The notes beneath the pieces are model-generated. The model worked only from the letters and a program-made list of their open reading frames with translations. It was not told the origin of the DNA and ran no database searches. Below, piece by piece: positions 46,045-58,559 of a DNA stretch of 64,000 bases (position 1 is the stretch's first letter; each line of letters starts with the position of its first letter). The stretch is from Lucinisca nassula (Eukaryota > Mollusca > Bivalvia > Lucinida > Lucinidae): assembly GCA_963580285.1 (NCBI GenBank), contig OY757021.1:95715221-95779220 (forward strand), read 5' to 3'. The translations under genes and the position numbers were made by a program.

Positions 46045-46561
46045 TTTCCATACAAAATAGAAGCGAAGTCAATGATCAAGAACCGATACAATTAACCCAT
46101 AGCTCCCATCAGAGACAGCAAACGGAAAGAAGCACAGGTATGAAACAACTAGACCCTAATAGGAACATCAATAGCGGAAAGCAAAAAAGACAGTCAGTTT
46201 CCCTGAAAATGGCCGATTTGCTATCCAAAAACAAAATGATACAAGCGACACACACACACACTCAAAGACAAACCATAACAAAACTATACCGCGACAGAAG
46301 AACCGCTCCGCAACGGTCATTGAAACGAATTCCACTGGGGGGCCCAAATCGACACCACGTGGTCACAAACCTCGCCCTTATTTCCGTCGCGATTTAGACA
46401 AATAATTTGTTCAATCCGCATGAAGGCCTCCTAACTCATCAGAGCAACATCTCCATGAACAAAAAAACAATCAAACAACCACAGAGATGAAACAACGGTG
46501 AGGACTCGACAGCAAGAAACTACAGAAATGCTGTAGCAAAAGAAGACCAACAATTAGACTC
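46045..46561 (-). repeat. Dispersed repeat family C, copy 5
   Basis: Full-length type copy interrupting an F unit between CTTTTCCATACAAA and CTAAGTGACTAAATTTGACC. No target duplication is evident, but the broken unit helps fix the ends of the family to within a few bases. Confidence 0.82.
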
Positions 46562-47345
46562 TAAGTGACTAAATTTGACCTTGACATAAAACAGGTCAAG
46601 GTCAAACAATGGTCATCATTTAAACAATTTGGTTGGGCCCGAGTCCCTGATGCTACATACCAAATTACAAGGTCATCGGCCATTTGGTTCCTGAGGAAAA
46701 AAAACAACATTTTACCATATATGGGAATGGCAGCCACATTGGTCATGTGACCTAGTCCTTACAAACAAACTTTCGTTCTCCTATCCATAGAGACTCCACA
46801 TGTAATTTGGTTTCAATCAACCCAGCAGTTTAAGTAGAGATGATAAAAGTACTGAATCTGAGCCATCCAGGAACATATGTCAGACCTTGACCTATGGAAT
46901 TGATATTTCATTCAGCTGATTGCAAATATCATTTTTATGTCGCCGGCTACCACGCCATCAGATATTTCACTGTTTTGTTGTTTTTTTTTTAGACAAATGT
47001 CTAAGTGACCAGATTTGACCTTGAAGAAAAACTGGTCAAGGTAAAGCGAAGGTCATCATTTTAACAAACTTAATAGGGTCTGAGTCCCCGATGCTGCATA
47101 TTAAGTTTCAAGGACATCGGCCATTCGGTTCCTGAGAAGAAGATTTCCAAAGATTTTTACCCAATATTGGCAGGGTGACCATACTGATCATGTTACCCAG
47201 TCTATACAAAAAAATTCTATCCAAATTCCCATAGAAGCTCCACATGTAATATGGTTTCAATCAATCCGGCAGATTAAGTGGAGAAGAAGATAAAAATACT
47301 GAATCCGAGCCATCCAGGACAAATGTCAGTGAATGACCTTCACCT

Positions 47346-47888
47346 TTGTAATTGATTAAAGGTGCATTATTGAGCTATCGGGCTTCAAAAATGAAAAGCG
47401 TGTTTTTCGGTTTTATTTCTTCTATTCATGTAGCTTTGTCATTTGTAATCTTCTGAAACCAAATACCACTTCAGAACTTTGTGAAAATCGTCGTTTTCAT
47501 TTTTGTTTATTTGTTGTTTTTGGGAATTTCAATCTAAAAATATTCCTGTCACGTGACAAAAAGCCGGGCAACATCACTGCGGCGAATAATAAGATGGCGA
47601 CCTCCGGTTCATCTGAGGAAAGTAGAATTTTTAGTCCAAATTATAAGTATTTGACTTTCAACGGCACTGACACAATACTATCATGCATGTTAATCTGTTA
47701 TCAAATGCTAACGCATCAATTTACAGGCAAGAAGATCGTTTTGCCGTCAATATCTAAGGTTGAATTTCTGAATCGATGAGAATTGACATGGGGTCGTTTC
47801 AAAGATACACAAAAACCGCATACATGTGAGAGTACATGTATGATGTGGGTATTTGTTAGAATTAGACGATACTAGCAATAACCTTTTG
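47346..47888. other. No supported gene
   Basis: An ATG at 47594 in good context (AAGATGGCG) opens a 61-residue frame (MATSGSSEESRIFSPNYKYL) with no recognised domain and a nearby TCACGTGAC palindrome. It could be an exon of a host gene, but nothing else supports it. Confidence 0.35.
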
Positions 47889-48440
47889 ATTTGTTTGATT
47901 TGAGGGTTTACGTCCCAATTAACACTGTTTAACGTCCCCATCAACACTGTATAAGTAATTTTGGAGACCTAGCTTACAATTTTGTGGGACTTTTATATAC
48001 CCGACATTGAGATGAAATGAGATCTCATTCCCTGTCGCCTACGGGCCTCCGTGGCCTAGTGGTTAAGAGCGCTGACTCTTGATCATTAGGTCTCTCACCG
48101 CTGTGGTTCGAGCCTCGCTCGGGTCATATGTGAGACGCCAAGTTCTGCAACGGAAGGTCAGATGGTTTTTCTCCGGGTACTCCGGTTTTCGTCCACCTCT
48201 GATTAACGATCGGCTCGATATGAGTGAAATAATCTTGAAAGGGCCGTAAAACCAAAAAAAAAAAAAATCCCTGTCGCCCAATGAAACCAATAGGGTTTAT
48301 ATGAATGGGCGGCCCGACTCGCACCGCTTTGCCTGGGCAGGCTTGGATCCTTTAGGCGGTTTACCAATACTCCTAAGCGGTCGGTTTAAGCTCTGCCTGG
48401 CACCATCATGCAGCCCATCTATTTCTTCAAGCCCCGCCAT
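47889..48440 (-). mobile_element. SINE family A, interrupted by SINE family 6
   Basis: The tail half is at 47889-48039, with a small local duplication (TTAACACTGTTTAACGTCCC), and the rest at 48268-48440. The break is filled by 48040-48267. Confidence 0.83.
48040..48267 (+). mobile_element. tRNA-headed SINE family 6 with 11-bp target duplication
   Basis: GGGCCTCCGTGGCCTAGTGG head (A box TGGCCTAGTGG), B box GGTTCGAGCC at about 48106, body to GAAAGGGCCGTAAAACC and a poly-A tail. Flanked by TCCCTGTCGCC at 48029-48039 and 48268-48278, so it inserted into an existing SINE A by retroposition. Another copy is at 60339-60520. Confidence 0.92.
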
Positions 48441-48489
48441 GGGAGCCGAGCAAGAACTTTTTAATACCGAAACAAAAGAGAAACACTAT

Positions 48490-48778
48490 CCATATTCGCA
48501 CCGCCCATCGGGGCTTGAAGAAATATATGGGCTGCATAATGCTTCCACGCAGAGCTGTAACTGACCCGCAAACGAGTACTGGTAAACAGCTTAGAAGATC
48601 TAAGCCTGGGCAAGCAAAGCGAGTCGAGTCCGTCCATTTGTTTCACTGGGCGACAGGGCTTGAGAAGTCATTTCATCTCAATGTCTGGTAAAAGTCCCAC
48701 AAAATTGTTATCAACGTCTCCAAAATGACCTTTACAGTGTTGAAGGGGACGTTAAACCTCAAACCAAACAAACAAACG
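48490..48778 (+). mobile_element. SINE family A
   Basis: CACCGCCCATCGGGGCTTGA head to the CAAACCAAACAAACAAAC tail. It lies head-to-head with the interrupted copy at 47889-48440. Confidence 0.82.
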
Positions 48779-48892
48779 TGTACCAGGACCTTTCTACTCA
48801 CTGATACTGGGATCGGCCACATTTTACCATTACTTGCAGATTTACAGCACACATCAATCTTGCAATTACGGTAGAGGTCTTAACCTGCACAG

Positions 48893-49187
48893 CGCTGGCC
48901 TCGGTAGCTCAGTCGGATGCGCGTCTGACTGCTGATCATGGGGAAGCAGGTTCGATACCTGCCGGGGTCGGCAATATTCTTTCGCGGGGATTGATCATGA
49001 AATCTTTCCTACGGTCATTCTCTCCATTCCGCTGGCTCAAGAAGGGCAGTTGTCAGTTTCTGGCGAAAGAATGTGCACTCTCCTGGTTACCTCTTACGTA
49101 TAAGCCTGCCCAGGAAAAGTAAACTGACAGGCTCAAAACGGCCTTAATAGTGTTGACTTGGCCGTAAACCCCAAAACAAACAAACAG
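48893..49187 (+). mobile_element. tRNA-headed SINE family 2 with 13-bp target duplication
   Basis: GGCCTCGGTAGCTCAGTCGG head (A box TAGCTCAGTCGG) and B box GGTTCGATACC at about 48951, both consensus-perfect. The body contains CTTACGTATAAGCCTGCCCA and the tail is GTAAACCCCAAAACAAAC. Flanked by TTAACCTGCACAG and TTAACCTGCATAG (48880-48892, 49188-49200). Confidence 0.93.
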
Positions 49188-49230
49188 TTAACCTGCATAG
49201 GGGATGACTGTCCCTGAACAGGGCGCCTCC

Positions 49231-49532
49231 AATTTGTTTGTTTGATTTGAGGTTTAACGTCCCCGTCAGCACTTTAAAGGTCATTTTGGAGACGTTGCTT
49301 CCAATTTTGTGGGACTTTTACCCGAAATTGAGATGAAATGACATCTCAAGCTCTGTCGCCCAATGAAACCCATAGGGTTTATTAGCATGGGCGGTCCGCC
49401 TCGCACCGCGGTTCCTGGACAGGCTTAGATCCTCTAAGCGGTTTACCAGTACTAGTGTGCGGGCCGGATTCAGCTCTGCGTGGAAGCATCATGCAGCCCA
49501 TATATTTCTTCAAGCCCCTATGGACGGGGGCC
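49231..49532 (-). mobile_element. SINE family A with 9-bp target duplication
   Basis: From TTTGTTTGTTTGATTTGAGG to TATGGACGGGGGCC, flanked by GGCGCCTCC (49222-49230) and GGTGCCTCC (49533-49541). Confidence 0.87.
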
Positions 49533-49705
49533 GGTGCCTCCAGTTAAACGTTCCGATCCAAAGGGCGGTGCGCATTTTGACATTCATCGCTGTAAATGAT
49601 GTTCAGACACCGAAATAATCATCGCCGGGTCGAACCGAGGGCCTCTGGCATCTGAGTCAAATGCACTAACCACTCTGGGCTTAACCACTGAGCTGTCACG
49701 CTCAG

Positions 49706-49812
49706 TTTATTACATAAACTCCAGGTTTGCAGGATGAGACTCTGCACAGTAATCGGCTCTTTCGCTGTACATTGGGTCGTTCTCCCTGCTCGGGGGGGGG
49801 GGGGGGGTCATG
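49706..49812 (-). mobile_element. SINE family 5, partial second copy
   Basis: ACTCCAGGTTTGCAGGATGA and CACAGTAATCGGC resemble the tail of family 5; it ends in a poly-G run at 49793-49807. Confidence 0.6.
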
Positions 49813-49869
49813 TGAGTACCAGCTGATAGCAAGCCGGCGGAATGAACAACTTACAGCGCATAAATGTCA

Positions 49870-50820
49870 TCCTACTAGATTCTAGATTTCAGTAAGGCCT
49901 TTCACGAGGTTCCGCACAATTTCATTGCTGATGGATACCAGAAAGTCGTAATTGATGATTTCTTCGTCTGCGCCCGTTACTTCTGGTGTTCCACAGAGTA
50001 CAGTGCTCGGCACTCTCCTCTTCCTCATATACATCAACGACTTGCCACCACGCGTCTCCCCTGTTCGCTGATCACTGCCTGTTGTACCGAGTTGCTGTCG
50101 CTCAAGAGGACATTTACAAGCATGGGAGAGAGACTGATAGATGCGTTTTCACCCAGACAAGACTTAGTCTGAGTACATCAGAATCGGCAACAAAAGCAAG
50201 ATAATGGAGTCATCATACAACATCCATTGCCAGAAGTAAAGCAAAAAACCTGGCTATAGACAGTACACTGGTGTGAAATAGTCACACTGACATGCTTAGA
50301 CTAGCTTCTAGTCGGATATCATATTTTAAAGTTAATAAGTAATATTCTTCTACCCCTTATTTGATCTTGGGAAGATATACTCTGACTAAAATGCCAGTTT
50401 GCCTTATCAGTTGGTGTTCGGTAAGGGGTACAGAAAGGCAATAAACATTTCATGACTGTAGCTGTAATCAATCATTTACCAAGGATCTTGCGAGGTAAAA
50501 TTCGCATTGTACTATACCTTGGTGTCTGAGACAAGATTAAAGTCTAACAAGGTTTCATATTTGATAAAACACACATGAAGGTTGGTAATTGGTAAATATG
50601 ACATCAAGGTCTAGTAGCTAGACTATGACATGCTATCTACGACAGACAGCCAGACAGTTGCTTTCCTTTCCTACGCAGGAATCTCTCTGCATGCCCAAAA
50701 GACATCAAGGCAACAGCATACAAGTCACTAGTTAGACCTAAACTAGAATATGCTGCCACCCCCTGGGACCCCTACAAACAAACTAGTCCAGTTCAATCGC
50801 AATCTTCCGCTCACATCGTC
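49870..50820 (+). pseudogene. LINE reverse-transcriptase remnant
   Basis: Decayed RT of the CR1/Jockey type. ILDFSKAFHEVPHN (block A) is at about 49877, [20 protein letters not shown] at about 49977, and [10 protein letters not shown] in another frame, where FADD should be: the second catalytic Asp is His. The thumb region FLRRNLSACPKDIKATAYKS and VRPKLEYAATPWDPY is at about 50664-50780. The middle ~400 bp is too degraded to read. Multiple stops and frameshifts mean it is dead. Confidence 0.75.
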
Positions 50821-51995
<1,175 letters not shown>

Positions 51996-52273
51996 ATTAC
52001 GAAAACATGCCTATTCAAATAAATTGAACATATTTCCACCAAAAAAATGAAAATGTTCAGATAAAAGATTCTGCTATTTTTCATAATTCAGCTCAAAACA
52101 TAGATTTTGGGTACTCGTTGGAACCGTCTCGACCAGGCGGTTTCTGACGAGTACCAAAAATCTACGTTTTGGGCAGAAATGCGAAAAATAATGTACACCC
52201 CTACAAACCCCATTCTACTGGATTAAAGTGGAGTTTAAGAGGGTCAAAATTGCATAGGCATGTTTTCAAGATG
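51996..52273. mobile_element. Hairpin MITE family B1, full length
   Basis: Ends TTACGAAAACATGCCTATTC and GCATAGGCATGTTTTCAAG. The hairpin is around TTGGAACCGTCTCGACCAGG. The right end adjoins a poly-T run and the 482-bp duplication. Confidence 0.8.
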
Positions 52274-52279
52274 GTCTTC

Positions 52280-53245
52280 TGTTTTTTTTTTTTGTTTTTT
52301 TTTTCGAAATCGGCCACGTGCACACATGTTGCAATTTTTATCTTGTATATTCTAACCATTTCACATTTGTACGGTTTAGTAACACCACAGACAACAAAAA
52401 GCTACTTTAAAGAAGGTGATTTAAGGTTCCTCAATACAGTTATTTCACTACATATGAGGTACTGAAAAAATCATATTTGCAAATAGTTACCCAAACAGAT
52501 TTTTCATCAGATGGTAGTCCATGTAAATGTAAGAATATGAAAGCAAAATATTTTTATTGGAAAGTCACCATGTTAGTAATTTATTGCATTTTTCCATGGT
52601 TTTGCAAAAATGATATCTAAATCCACAGAACAAAACTGTGTAAAATACTATCATAGAATTGTGGCTAAAGGTTGCCTTTAGGCACTGCAAGAGTGGAATT
52701 TCAAGTAAAATACCTAAATAGTACTGAAAATTAATGATTCCTCCCCCACCCCCAAAAAATGTTGTTTTTTTTTGTTTTTTTTTTTTCGAAATCGGCCACG
52801 TGCACACATGTTGCAATTTTTATCTTGTATATTCTAACCATTTCACATTTGTACGGTTTAGTAACACCACAGACAACAAAAAGCTACTTTAAAGAAGGTG
52901 ATTTAAGGTTCCTCAATACAGTTATTTCACTACATATGAGGTACTGAAAAAATCATATTTGCAAATAGTTACCCAAACAGATTTTTCATCAGATGGTAGT
53001 CCATGTAAATGTAAGAATATGAAAGCAAAATATTTTTATTGGAAAGTCACCATGTTAGTAATTTATTGCATTTTTCCATGGTTTTGCAAAAATGATATCT
53101 AAATCCACAGAACAAAACTGTGTAAAATACTATCATAGAATTGTGGCTAAAGGTTGCCTTTAGGCACTGCAAGAGTGGAATTTCAAGTAAAATACCTAAA
53201 TAGTACTGAAAATTAATGATTCCTCCCCCACCCCCAAAAAATGTA
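52280..53245. repeat. 482-bp tandem duplication
   Basis: CGAAATCGGCCACGTGCACA begins at 52305 and again at 52787, and the following ~450 bp appear identical base for base, down to CCTCCCCCACCCCCAAAAAA. The junction is a poly-T/poly-A-rich stretch. No gene inside. Confidence 0.93.
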
Positions 53246-53687
53246 ATTATTTCACCTGGTACTATTTTTAAATTCAGTGTATGGTAGCCAAAAATGACCA
53301 GTTCTACCAAGTTGGCAGTAAGATCACTGATTGGGTTGAGGTGTTGCAATCTCTTGCATTTAGCTTGTAAAATGATTGGCCTTCTTTGGTGCTTTTAGTA
53401 TTTCATTTTATATATTTCATTCATGCAATTTATAACAATTTATGAATCACTGCACCAAAGTTTCACTGTATTATTGATTGTGTTTACTGGGTGGGTGATT
53501 TGATACTGGAATAAAATCCAAAACCAAAAAAAAAAATAATAATAAGATAAAAACAGTTTATCCCCATATTTGAACTGAAAGAATGAAAGCAGCCTGTTCA
53601 GCACCAGGATTTTTGTGCAAAAGGCTTCTGATCACTTCCAATAACTGCTATGTTATAGCAGTGATTTTTACCCATTGATTTGTTACA

Positions 53688-54755
53688 TCAGAATCAGAAT
53701 CAGAATTGTTACTGGTGACACGTCAAATGACATTCATACACCAGGACCTGTGATATGCGAAGTTAGTCACTAGCTCTAACCAAAGATGTAAACTTAGCTA
53801 CACAATCATCAGCACCTTCCGCCGTCGAAATAATAGAATCCGGAAGGGCATTCCAATCTCTAATGGTTCGGGGGAAGAACGATTCTTTATAAATATCCGT
53901 TCTTGCAGTAAGGGTCTGAAATGTCATTGAATGGTGCTGTCTACAGTGCCTAGCCGGGGCAACAAGGTCATCTGTTGAAATGCTGGCAGCACCCTTTAGA
54001 CCTTTGTATAAGAGTATGAGCCTACTGTCTCTCCTCCTTTTCTTGAGAGACTCCCATCTTAATTTTCCTAGAATTCCAGTCATGCTCCCAGTTTCAAAGC
54101 AGTAATTTCCAGTTACAAATCTAACCGCTCTATTCTGAACGTTTTCAATTTCTTCATTTAGGACCACTCCGCTTGGGTCCCAGATGCAACTACCATATTC
54201 CAAGATTGGGCGAACAAGTCCCCTGTATGCTGTCTCTATCACATCCTGGGGACACTGATGAAGATTTCGCCTCAGGAATCCAAGAGTTCTATTCGCCTTT
54301 GTACACATATTGCTAATGTGTGTATTCCATCTCAAATCGTGAGTGATTGTCACACCAATGTATTTAATGGAATTCACATTTTCGAGGACCGTTCCCTCTA
54401 AAGTGTAAGAAGCCTCAACTTTATTAGATCTCTTCCTTGTTATCTGCATAATATTGCATTTAACTGGCTGAAATCTCATGCCCCATTTTCGGGCCCAACA
54501 TCCTAATCCATCTATGTCAGCCTGAAGTTTCAGTGAGTCATCTGTATCTCTAATTTTCCGGTAACAAACACAGTCATCTGCGAAAAGTCTTATTTCTGAG
54601 TCAATGTCAGAGGAAATATCATTGATGTACAGGGAGAACAATAGAGGACCAAGAACAGTCCCTTGTGGGACTCCAGACAAAACTGGCGCCCATACTGAAG
54701 ATTCACCATTAACAACAACACGCTGTTTTCTGTTCACATGAGTCACCATAAACAA
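53688..54755 (-). CDS. LINE reverse-transcriptase C-terminal part, 5'-truncated copy
   Basis: An open frame of 330 residues on the minus strand (54755-53763). It begins inside RT, at the segment before block B (QRVVVNGESS), then LSGVPQGTVLGPLLFSLYIN (about residues 27-46) and the catalytic FADD at residues 58-61, then WGMRFQPVKCNIM, YIGVTITHDLRWNTHI, FLRRNLHQCPQDVIETAYRG, VRPILEYGSCIWDP and IRDWNALPDSI at the end. This order is that of CR1/L2/Jockey-type LINEs. The endonuclease and the first RT blocks are missing: the copy is 5'-truncated, so the Met is incidental and no active enzyme is expected. The 3' end after the stop carries a short ATTCTG repeat (53688-53710), as L2-like LINEs do. The unbroken frame suggests a fairly recent insertion. 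Confidence 0.85.
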
Positions 54756-55930
54756 ATAATTGATGTTTGGACATATTTATCTAATCCAATTAATGATCTG
54801 TTGTGTCACCTACTTACCAATGTGCGGGTTGGTAAAATTTCATAGAAGCCCAATGCTTTTAATATGTTTTGCTGAAAGAAGTTAAAAAAGAAATCTACCC
54901 TTTTCAACTTGTTTACTTGGGAACAGGGGTGAACAACACAAACAGGACAATGTTACACGTAGAAACTAGTTCAGAAATGAAGGCATACTATTCATGAATT
55001 AACGAACAAATTATGTTAGAAAGTACGTGAAAGTAGGCGCAAGACAGTTTCAAATATGAATATTATGTTTTAAATTTAAAGCAATGGTGTACTATTGTTT
55101 TTTTTTTTGGGGGGGGGGGGGAAATTAGTTCCAAGGCGTATGAATACGTTTTTGCATTTGGCAAGATGGAAATCTCTTCAATTTGACAGCTACACTAATT
55201 TATCAGTGATGACAGGCTTCCAAGATAGGCGATTTCATTATGGTATACGCAGGAAGAAGGCTACATAGCTGACTTTTCAAGGTATTTTCATTGATGATGG
55301 AGAAAATAAAATGTGGAAGGCATAATTGATGAAATCTCAGCATTTCAGATTTACCGCAAGAAAAGGAGATGATGGCGCCCATCGAGAATAAACATGTCAA
55401 AAAAATCTGGTTTTCAATTCAGGTAGCCTTTTTGATAGAAAGCTTTGTCCGAGTCGTTAGTATTTGATGTGAACTATTGATCTGCAGCTGTTTTAGTAAC
55501 TTTTAAAAAGTCTATAAAGCGGTTTCCTTTTTTCCTGGTAAAAGTGAAAAATACAGAATTTCATTTATTTTCAAAGGCACATGGATGTTGCTAATGCAAG
55601 AATGTACTTGCTGTAATAACCGTTTATATCTCCAAACCTTTTTCTTGTGGGACATGGATTTTTAAACGGAAATCAAGATTATATTTTGGGGAAAATCAAC
55701 TTGCAAATCTTTCATCTATATTTTTCTTGTGCAAATGTATTGAGGAAACTAAAGATGTCCTGAGATAAAAGTACTTTCATAAATTTCTTTTCCGTTCACA
55801 AAAGGTTACTTTCGCTGTAATATAAAGGGCAGCTAAAATAATGTTCATCCTAGTTGTAATCTAAAACTGTTAGTTTAACACTTAAATACCAGCATTTTAA
55901 ACAAGAAGTGCAGATCTGGTAAAACGCAGC
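54756..55930. other. No gene recognised
   Basis: AT-rich, with a poly-T/poly-G run at 55100-55121. The open frame at 55203-55400 on the minus strand has no recognisable domain. Confidence 0.5.
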
Positions 55931-56345
55931 ATTATGCCGCCTTTCTATGTTTGGATTCCATGTCCCAGTGAGATTCTATGATGGGGCGGTCTAAGTCCCT
56001 CTGGAGGGTGACCGAATAATCAGGGAGAATTATGGTCAGGTACACCCCAGTGTCACCAGCAAATAGGCGAACCCGGGACCACACATTGTCGGGTAGGTCG
56101 TTAAGGTATAATAACAATAATATTGTGCCTAGAACTGATCCTTGTGGTACACCTGAAGTAACTGGAACTTCATCTGAGTACTCACATTCAAGTGCAACTG
56201 TCTGACTTCTCTCAATCAGAAAAGACTTAATTCACTGGATAGTTAATCCATGTACCAGTAGCTTGCGAAGAAGCTTCATGTGATTCACCTAGCCAAAGGT
56301 CATGCTAAACCCAAGATAAGATCTATTTGTTGACCATTTAATCAT
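55931..56345 (-). pseudogene. LINE reverse-transcriptase fragment with altered catalytic box
   Basis: Minus-strand RT remnant of CR1/Jockey type. From about 56320: LGFSMTFG then a stop then VNHMKLLRKLLVHGL (block A region, with the Asp of DFSKAF changed to Gly), then [39 protein letters not shown] and VRLFAGDTGVYL. The FADD box reads FAGD. It is broken by stops and ends near 55932. It differs in sequence from the other two RT remnants here. Confidence 0.78.
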
Positions 56346-57064
56346 GATCTGGTAAGGTCATAAACAAGCAGAATCACATGAGTGTCACAAGATCTGCGCT
56401 CCCAGGCTGTTGAGTATTTTGTGATCATAAGGTATGTCCAAACCAAATCTTATGCGGCGAAATTTAGTTTCAACCTACAAAAATCCATTTTTTGAAGGAT
56501 TTTCTGCTTGTCGGAATTTTGTAAACCTGTCCCCGTAGAAAACCTAAAGCAAATTCTTATATGCCCATTATGACATAAAGACCACATTGGTAATGAGAAA
56601 TTGTTTTTAAGAAATAGGTGCGATATGGGCATAAGAGCAATTTACGATCTTACTAGTGAGGAAGTGGTATTTTATAGTTTTGAACAGTTAAAGGCGAAAT
56701 ATGATATAAGGGCCACATTTTTGGACTACCACCATGTAGTAAATAGTATTTCTCAAGTATGAAAAGATCAAATTCACATGAATCGTGTATTTGCTGTTAA
56801 ATTTAAACAAAATGTAGTTTGTAACATATACTTTCAAGACTTGATTAGTTCAAAGAAACGGAGTAGACTATTTATGATATTTTGGTTAGAGTAAACGAAT
56901 ACATTACACAAACAAAATGGCAAACGGAGATAGGAGATAAAGTGGAAAAAGAGCATTAAAGACATTTCACGAGACAAAACTACGCGACTTTCAATACAAA
57001 ATCAATAATAAAAATTTAGTAACACATTCATTTCTATTTAAAATTAATAAAATCAGGGTCTGGT
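56346..57064. other. No gene recognised
   Basis: AT-rich DNA without identifiable element ends or supported reading frames. Confidence 0.5.
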
Positions 57065-57575
57065 CGGGCTCATCGGAGTCTAACTGTTGGTTTTCTTTTG
57101 CTCCAGCATTTCAGTGGTTTCTTGCTGTCGAGTCCTCACCGTTGTCTCACCTCTGTGGTTCTTTGATTTTTGTGTTCACGGAGATGTTGAACTGATGAGT
57201 TAGGAGGCCTTCATGCGGACTGAACAAATTATTTGTCTAAATCGCGACGGAAGTAAGGGCGAGGATTGTGGCCACGTAAAATCGATTTAAGCCCCCCAGT
57301 GGAAATCTTCCACTGACCGTTCCAAGGCGGCTCTTCTGTGGCGATTTATTTATGTTGTTGTTTGTTACTTACTGTGTGTATCACTTGTGTCTTTTAATTT
57401 TGGATGGCCATATGGCCATTTTGTGGGAAAGTAACTGTCCTTTTGGCCTTCCTTTGTTTAGGTTTCCATTATGGTCTGGTCGCTTAATGTTTGTATTTCT
57501 TCCCCTTTTGGTGTCTTTTATGGGTGGAGTAAGTTAATTGTATCAATTCCTGATCTTTGTTTTACTTCTACTTTG
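57065..57575 (+). repeat. Dispersed repeat family C, copy 6 (full-length type)
   Basis: Starts near GCTCATCGGAGTCTAACTG and ends near TTCCTGATCTTTGTTTTAC. It closely matches the complement of copy 1. Confidence 0.83.
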
Positions 57576-57752
57576 TAGTTACTGTAATGAACAACCAGAA
57601 AAAATCCATTATTTATTTCTTAGATGCCCAAAAGTAAGAACGTTTTAGACTGAACTTTAATCATGGTTGACCACAAATGTAAATCCAGAAATATCGCTAG
57701 AGGATCGTAAAATACTATTTTCACACGGTGGTAAAGCAGAAGTGGTCAATTA

Positions 57753-57756
<4 letters not shown>

Positions 57757-57803
<47 letters not shown>
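57757..57803. repeat. (TC)n microsatellite
   Basis: Pure dinucleotide run; source of the Leu-Ser repeat frames here. Confidence 0.95.
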
Positions 57804-57811
<8 letters not shown>

Positions 57812-57929
57812 GCAAAATATTGTATATACGAAAACAAATTTGTTTCTATGAATAAAGTGCTTAGCGAGAGATACATTTCACTCATAAACAACAGGTTAGA
57901 TAATTTTTTTAAGATTAAAGCCCCTCTCT

Positions 57930-58215
57930 CGCCCAGCCCAGTGGAATTCGTTTCACTGACCGCTCCAAGGCGGTTCTTCTGTCGCTGTTTATTTTTGTTA
58001 TGGTTTGTCTTTGAGTGTTTGTATCACTTATTTTATTTTGTTTTGGATATCGAATTGGCCATTTTGTGGAAAAGTAACTGTCCTTTTGGCTTTCCGCTAT
58101 TGATGTTTCCATTAGGGTCTGTTGTTTCATGTTTGTTGTTTCTTTCCCCTCCCTTTGGTAACTCTGGTGGGAGCTGTGGGTAAATTGTGTCGATTCCTGA
58201 TCATTGCCTACACTT
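57930..58215 (+). repeat. Dispersed repeat family C, truncated copy 7
   Basis: Starts inside the family at CCCAGTGGAATTCGTTTCAC and runs to GATTCCTGATCATTGCC. The first ~230 bp of the family are absent. Confidence 0.78.
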
Positions 58216-58559
58216 CTATGTTCTACATATAACTACTTTTACCCAAACACTGATGATTCATGAGGCCTATTCCGACTTTACTTTATGTTTGGTGTCAGTG
58301 TTCTGTTTTCCGTCGACTATCTGCCACACATATAGTGCAGTAGACTTGTACCATTAGCTATAAAAGGCACATCTTGTAGAAAATACATGTACATTGTTAC
58401 TACAGTTTGTTTTCTACTCTCCCATGAAAGAATTTTGTTTTTTTTTTTTTTTTATTTTATTTTTTTTTTCAAATTGATTATCATCGCCTATTAGCCATTA
58501 CGATGTTACACCAGTATGACTTTGTGCATTCTTTCATATCTTAACAATATTTACTTTTC
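58216..58559. other. No gene; poly-T runs
   Basis: Unassigned DNA with poly-T stretches at about 58437-58470. Confidence 0.45.

Larger units (their letters stand above)
38165..47345. repeat. Degenerate array family F, split by a 6.95-kb element
   Basis: Units lie at 38165-38758 and continue at 45716-47345. Shared words are CATTTTGGTCATGTGACC, GAGGCTCCATATGTAATTTG, CAAGGTCAAACAATGGTCAT and GAAGATAAAAATACTGAAT. The same family occurs at 15945-16985. Besides 38763-45715, the array hosts a 148-bp MITE (45752-45899) and a family C repeat (46045-46561). Frames are short and broken, so non-coding. Confidence 0.75.
48830..49705 (-). mobile_element. tRNA-headed SINE family 5, interrupted twice
   Basis: Parts at about 48830-48892, 49188-49230 and 49533-49705 line up in order with the copy at 21735-22063 (GCAATTACGGTAGAGGTC, GGGGATGACTGTCCCTGAAC, TTAAACGTTCCGATCCAAAG, then the B box complement near GGGTCGAACCGAGGGCC). 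The gaps are filled by SINE 2 and SINE A. Confidence 0.8.

Noticed and set aside
38165..47345. CRISPR-like regular repeats
   Set aside because: Units are about 229 or about 330 bp without spacers, in animal DNA with no cas genes; these are satellites.
47594..47779. Small protein starting MATSGSSEES
   Set aside because: Good start context, but only 61 residues, no domain and no splice partner identified; kept as a note only.
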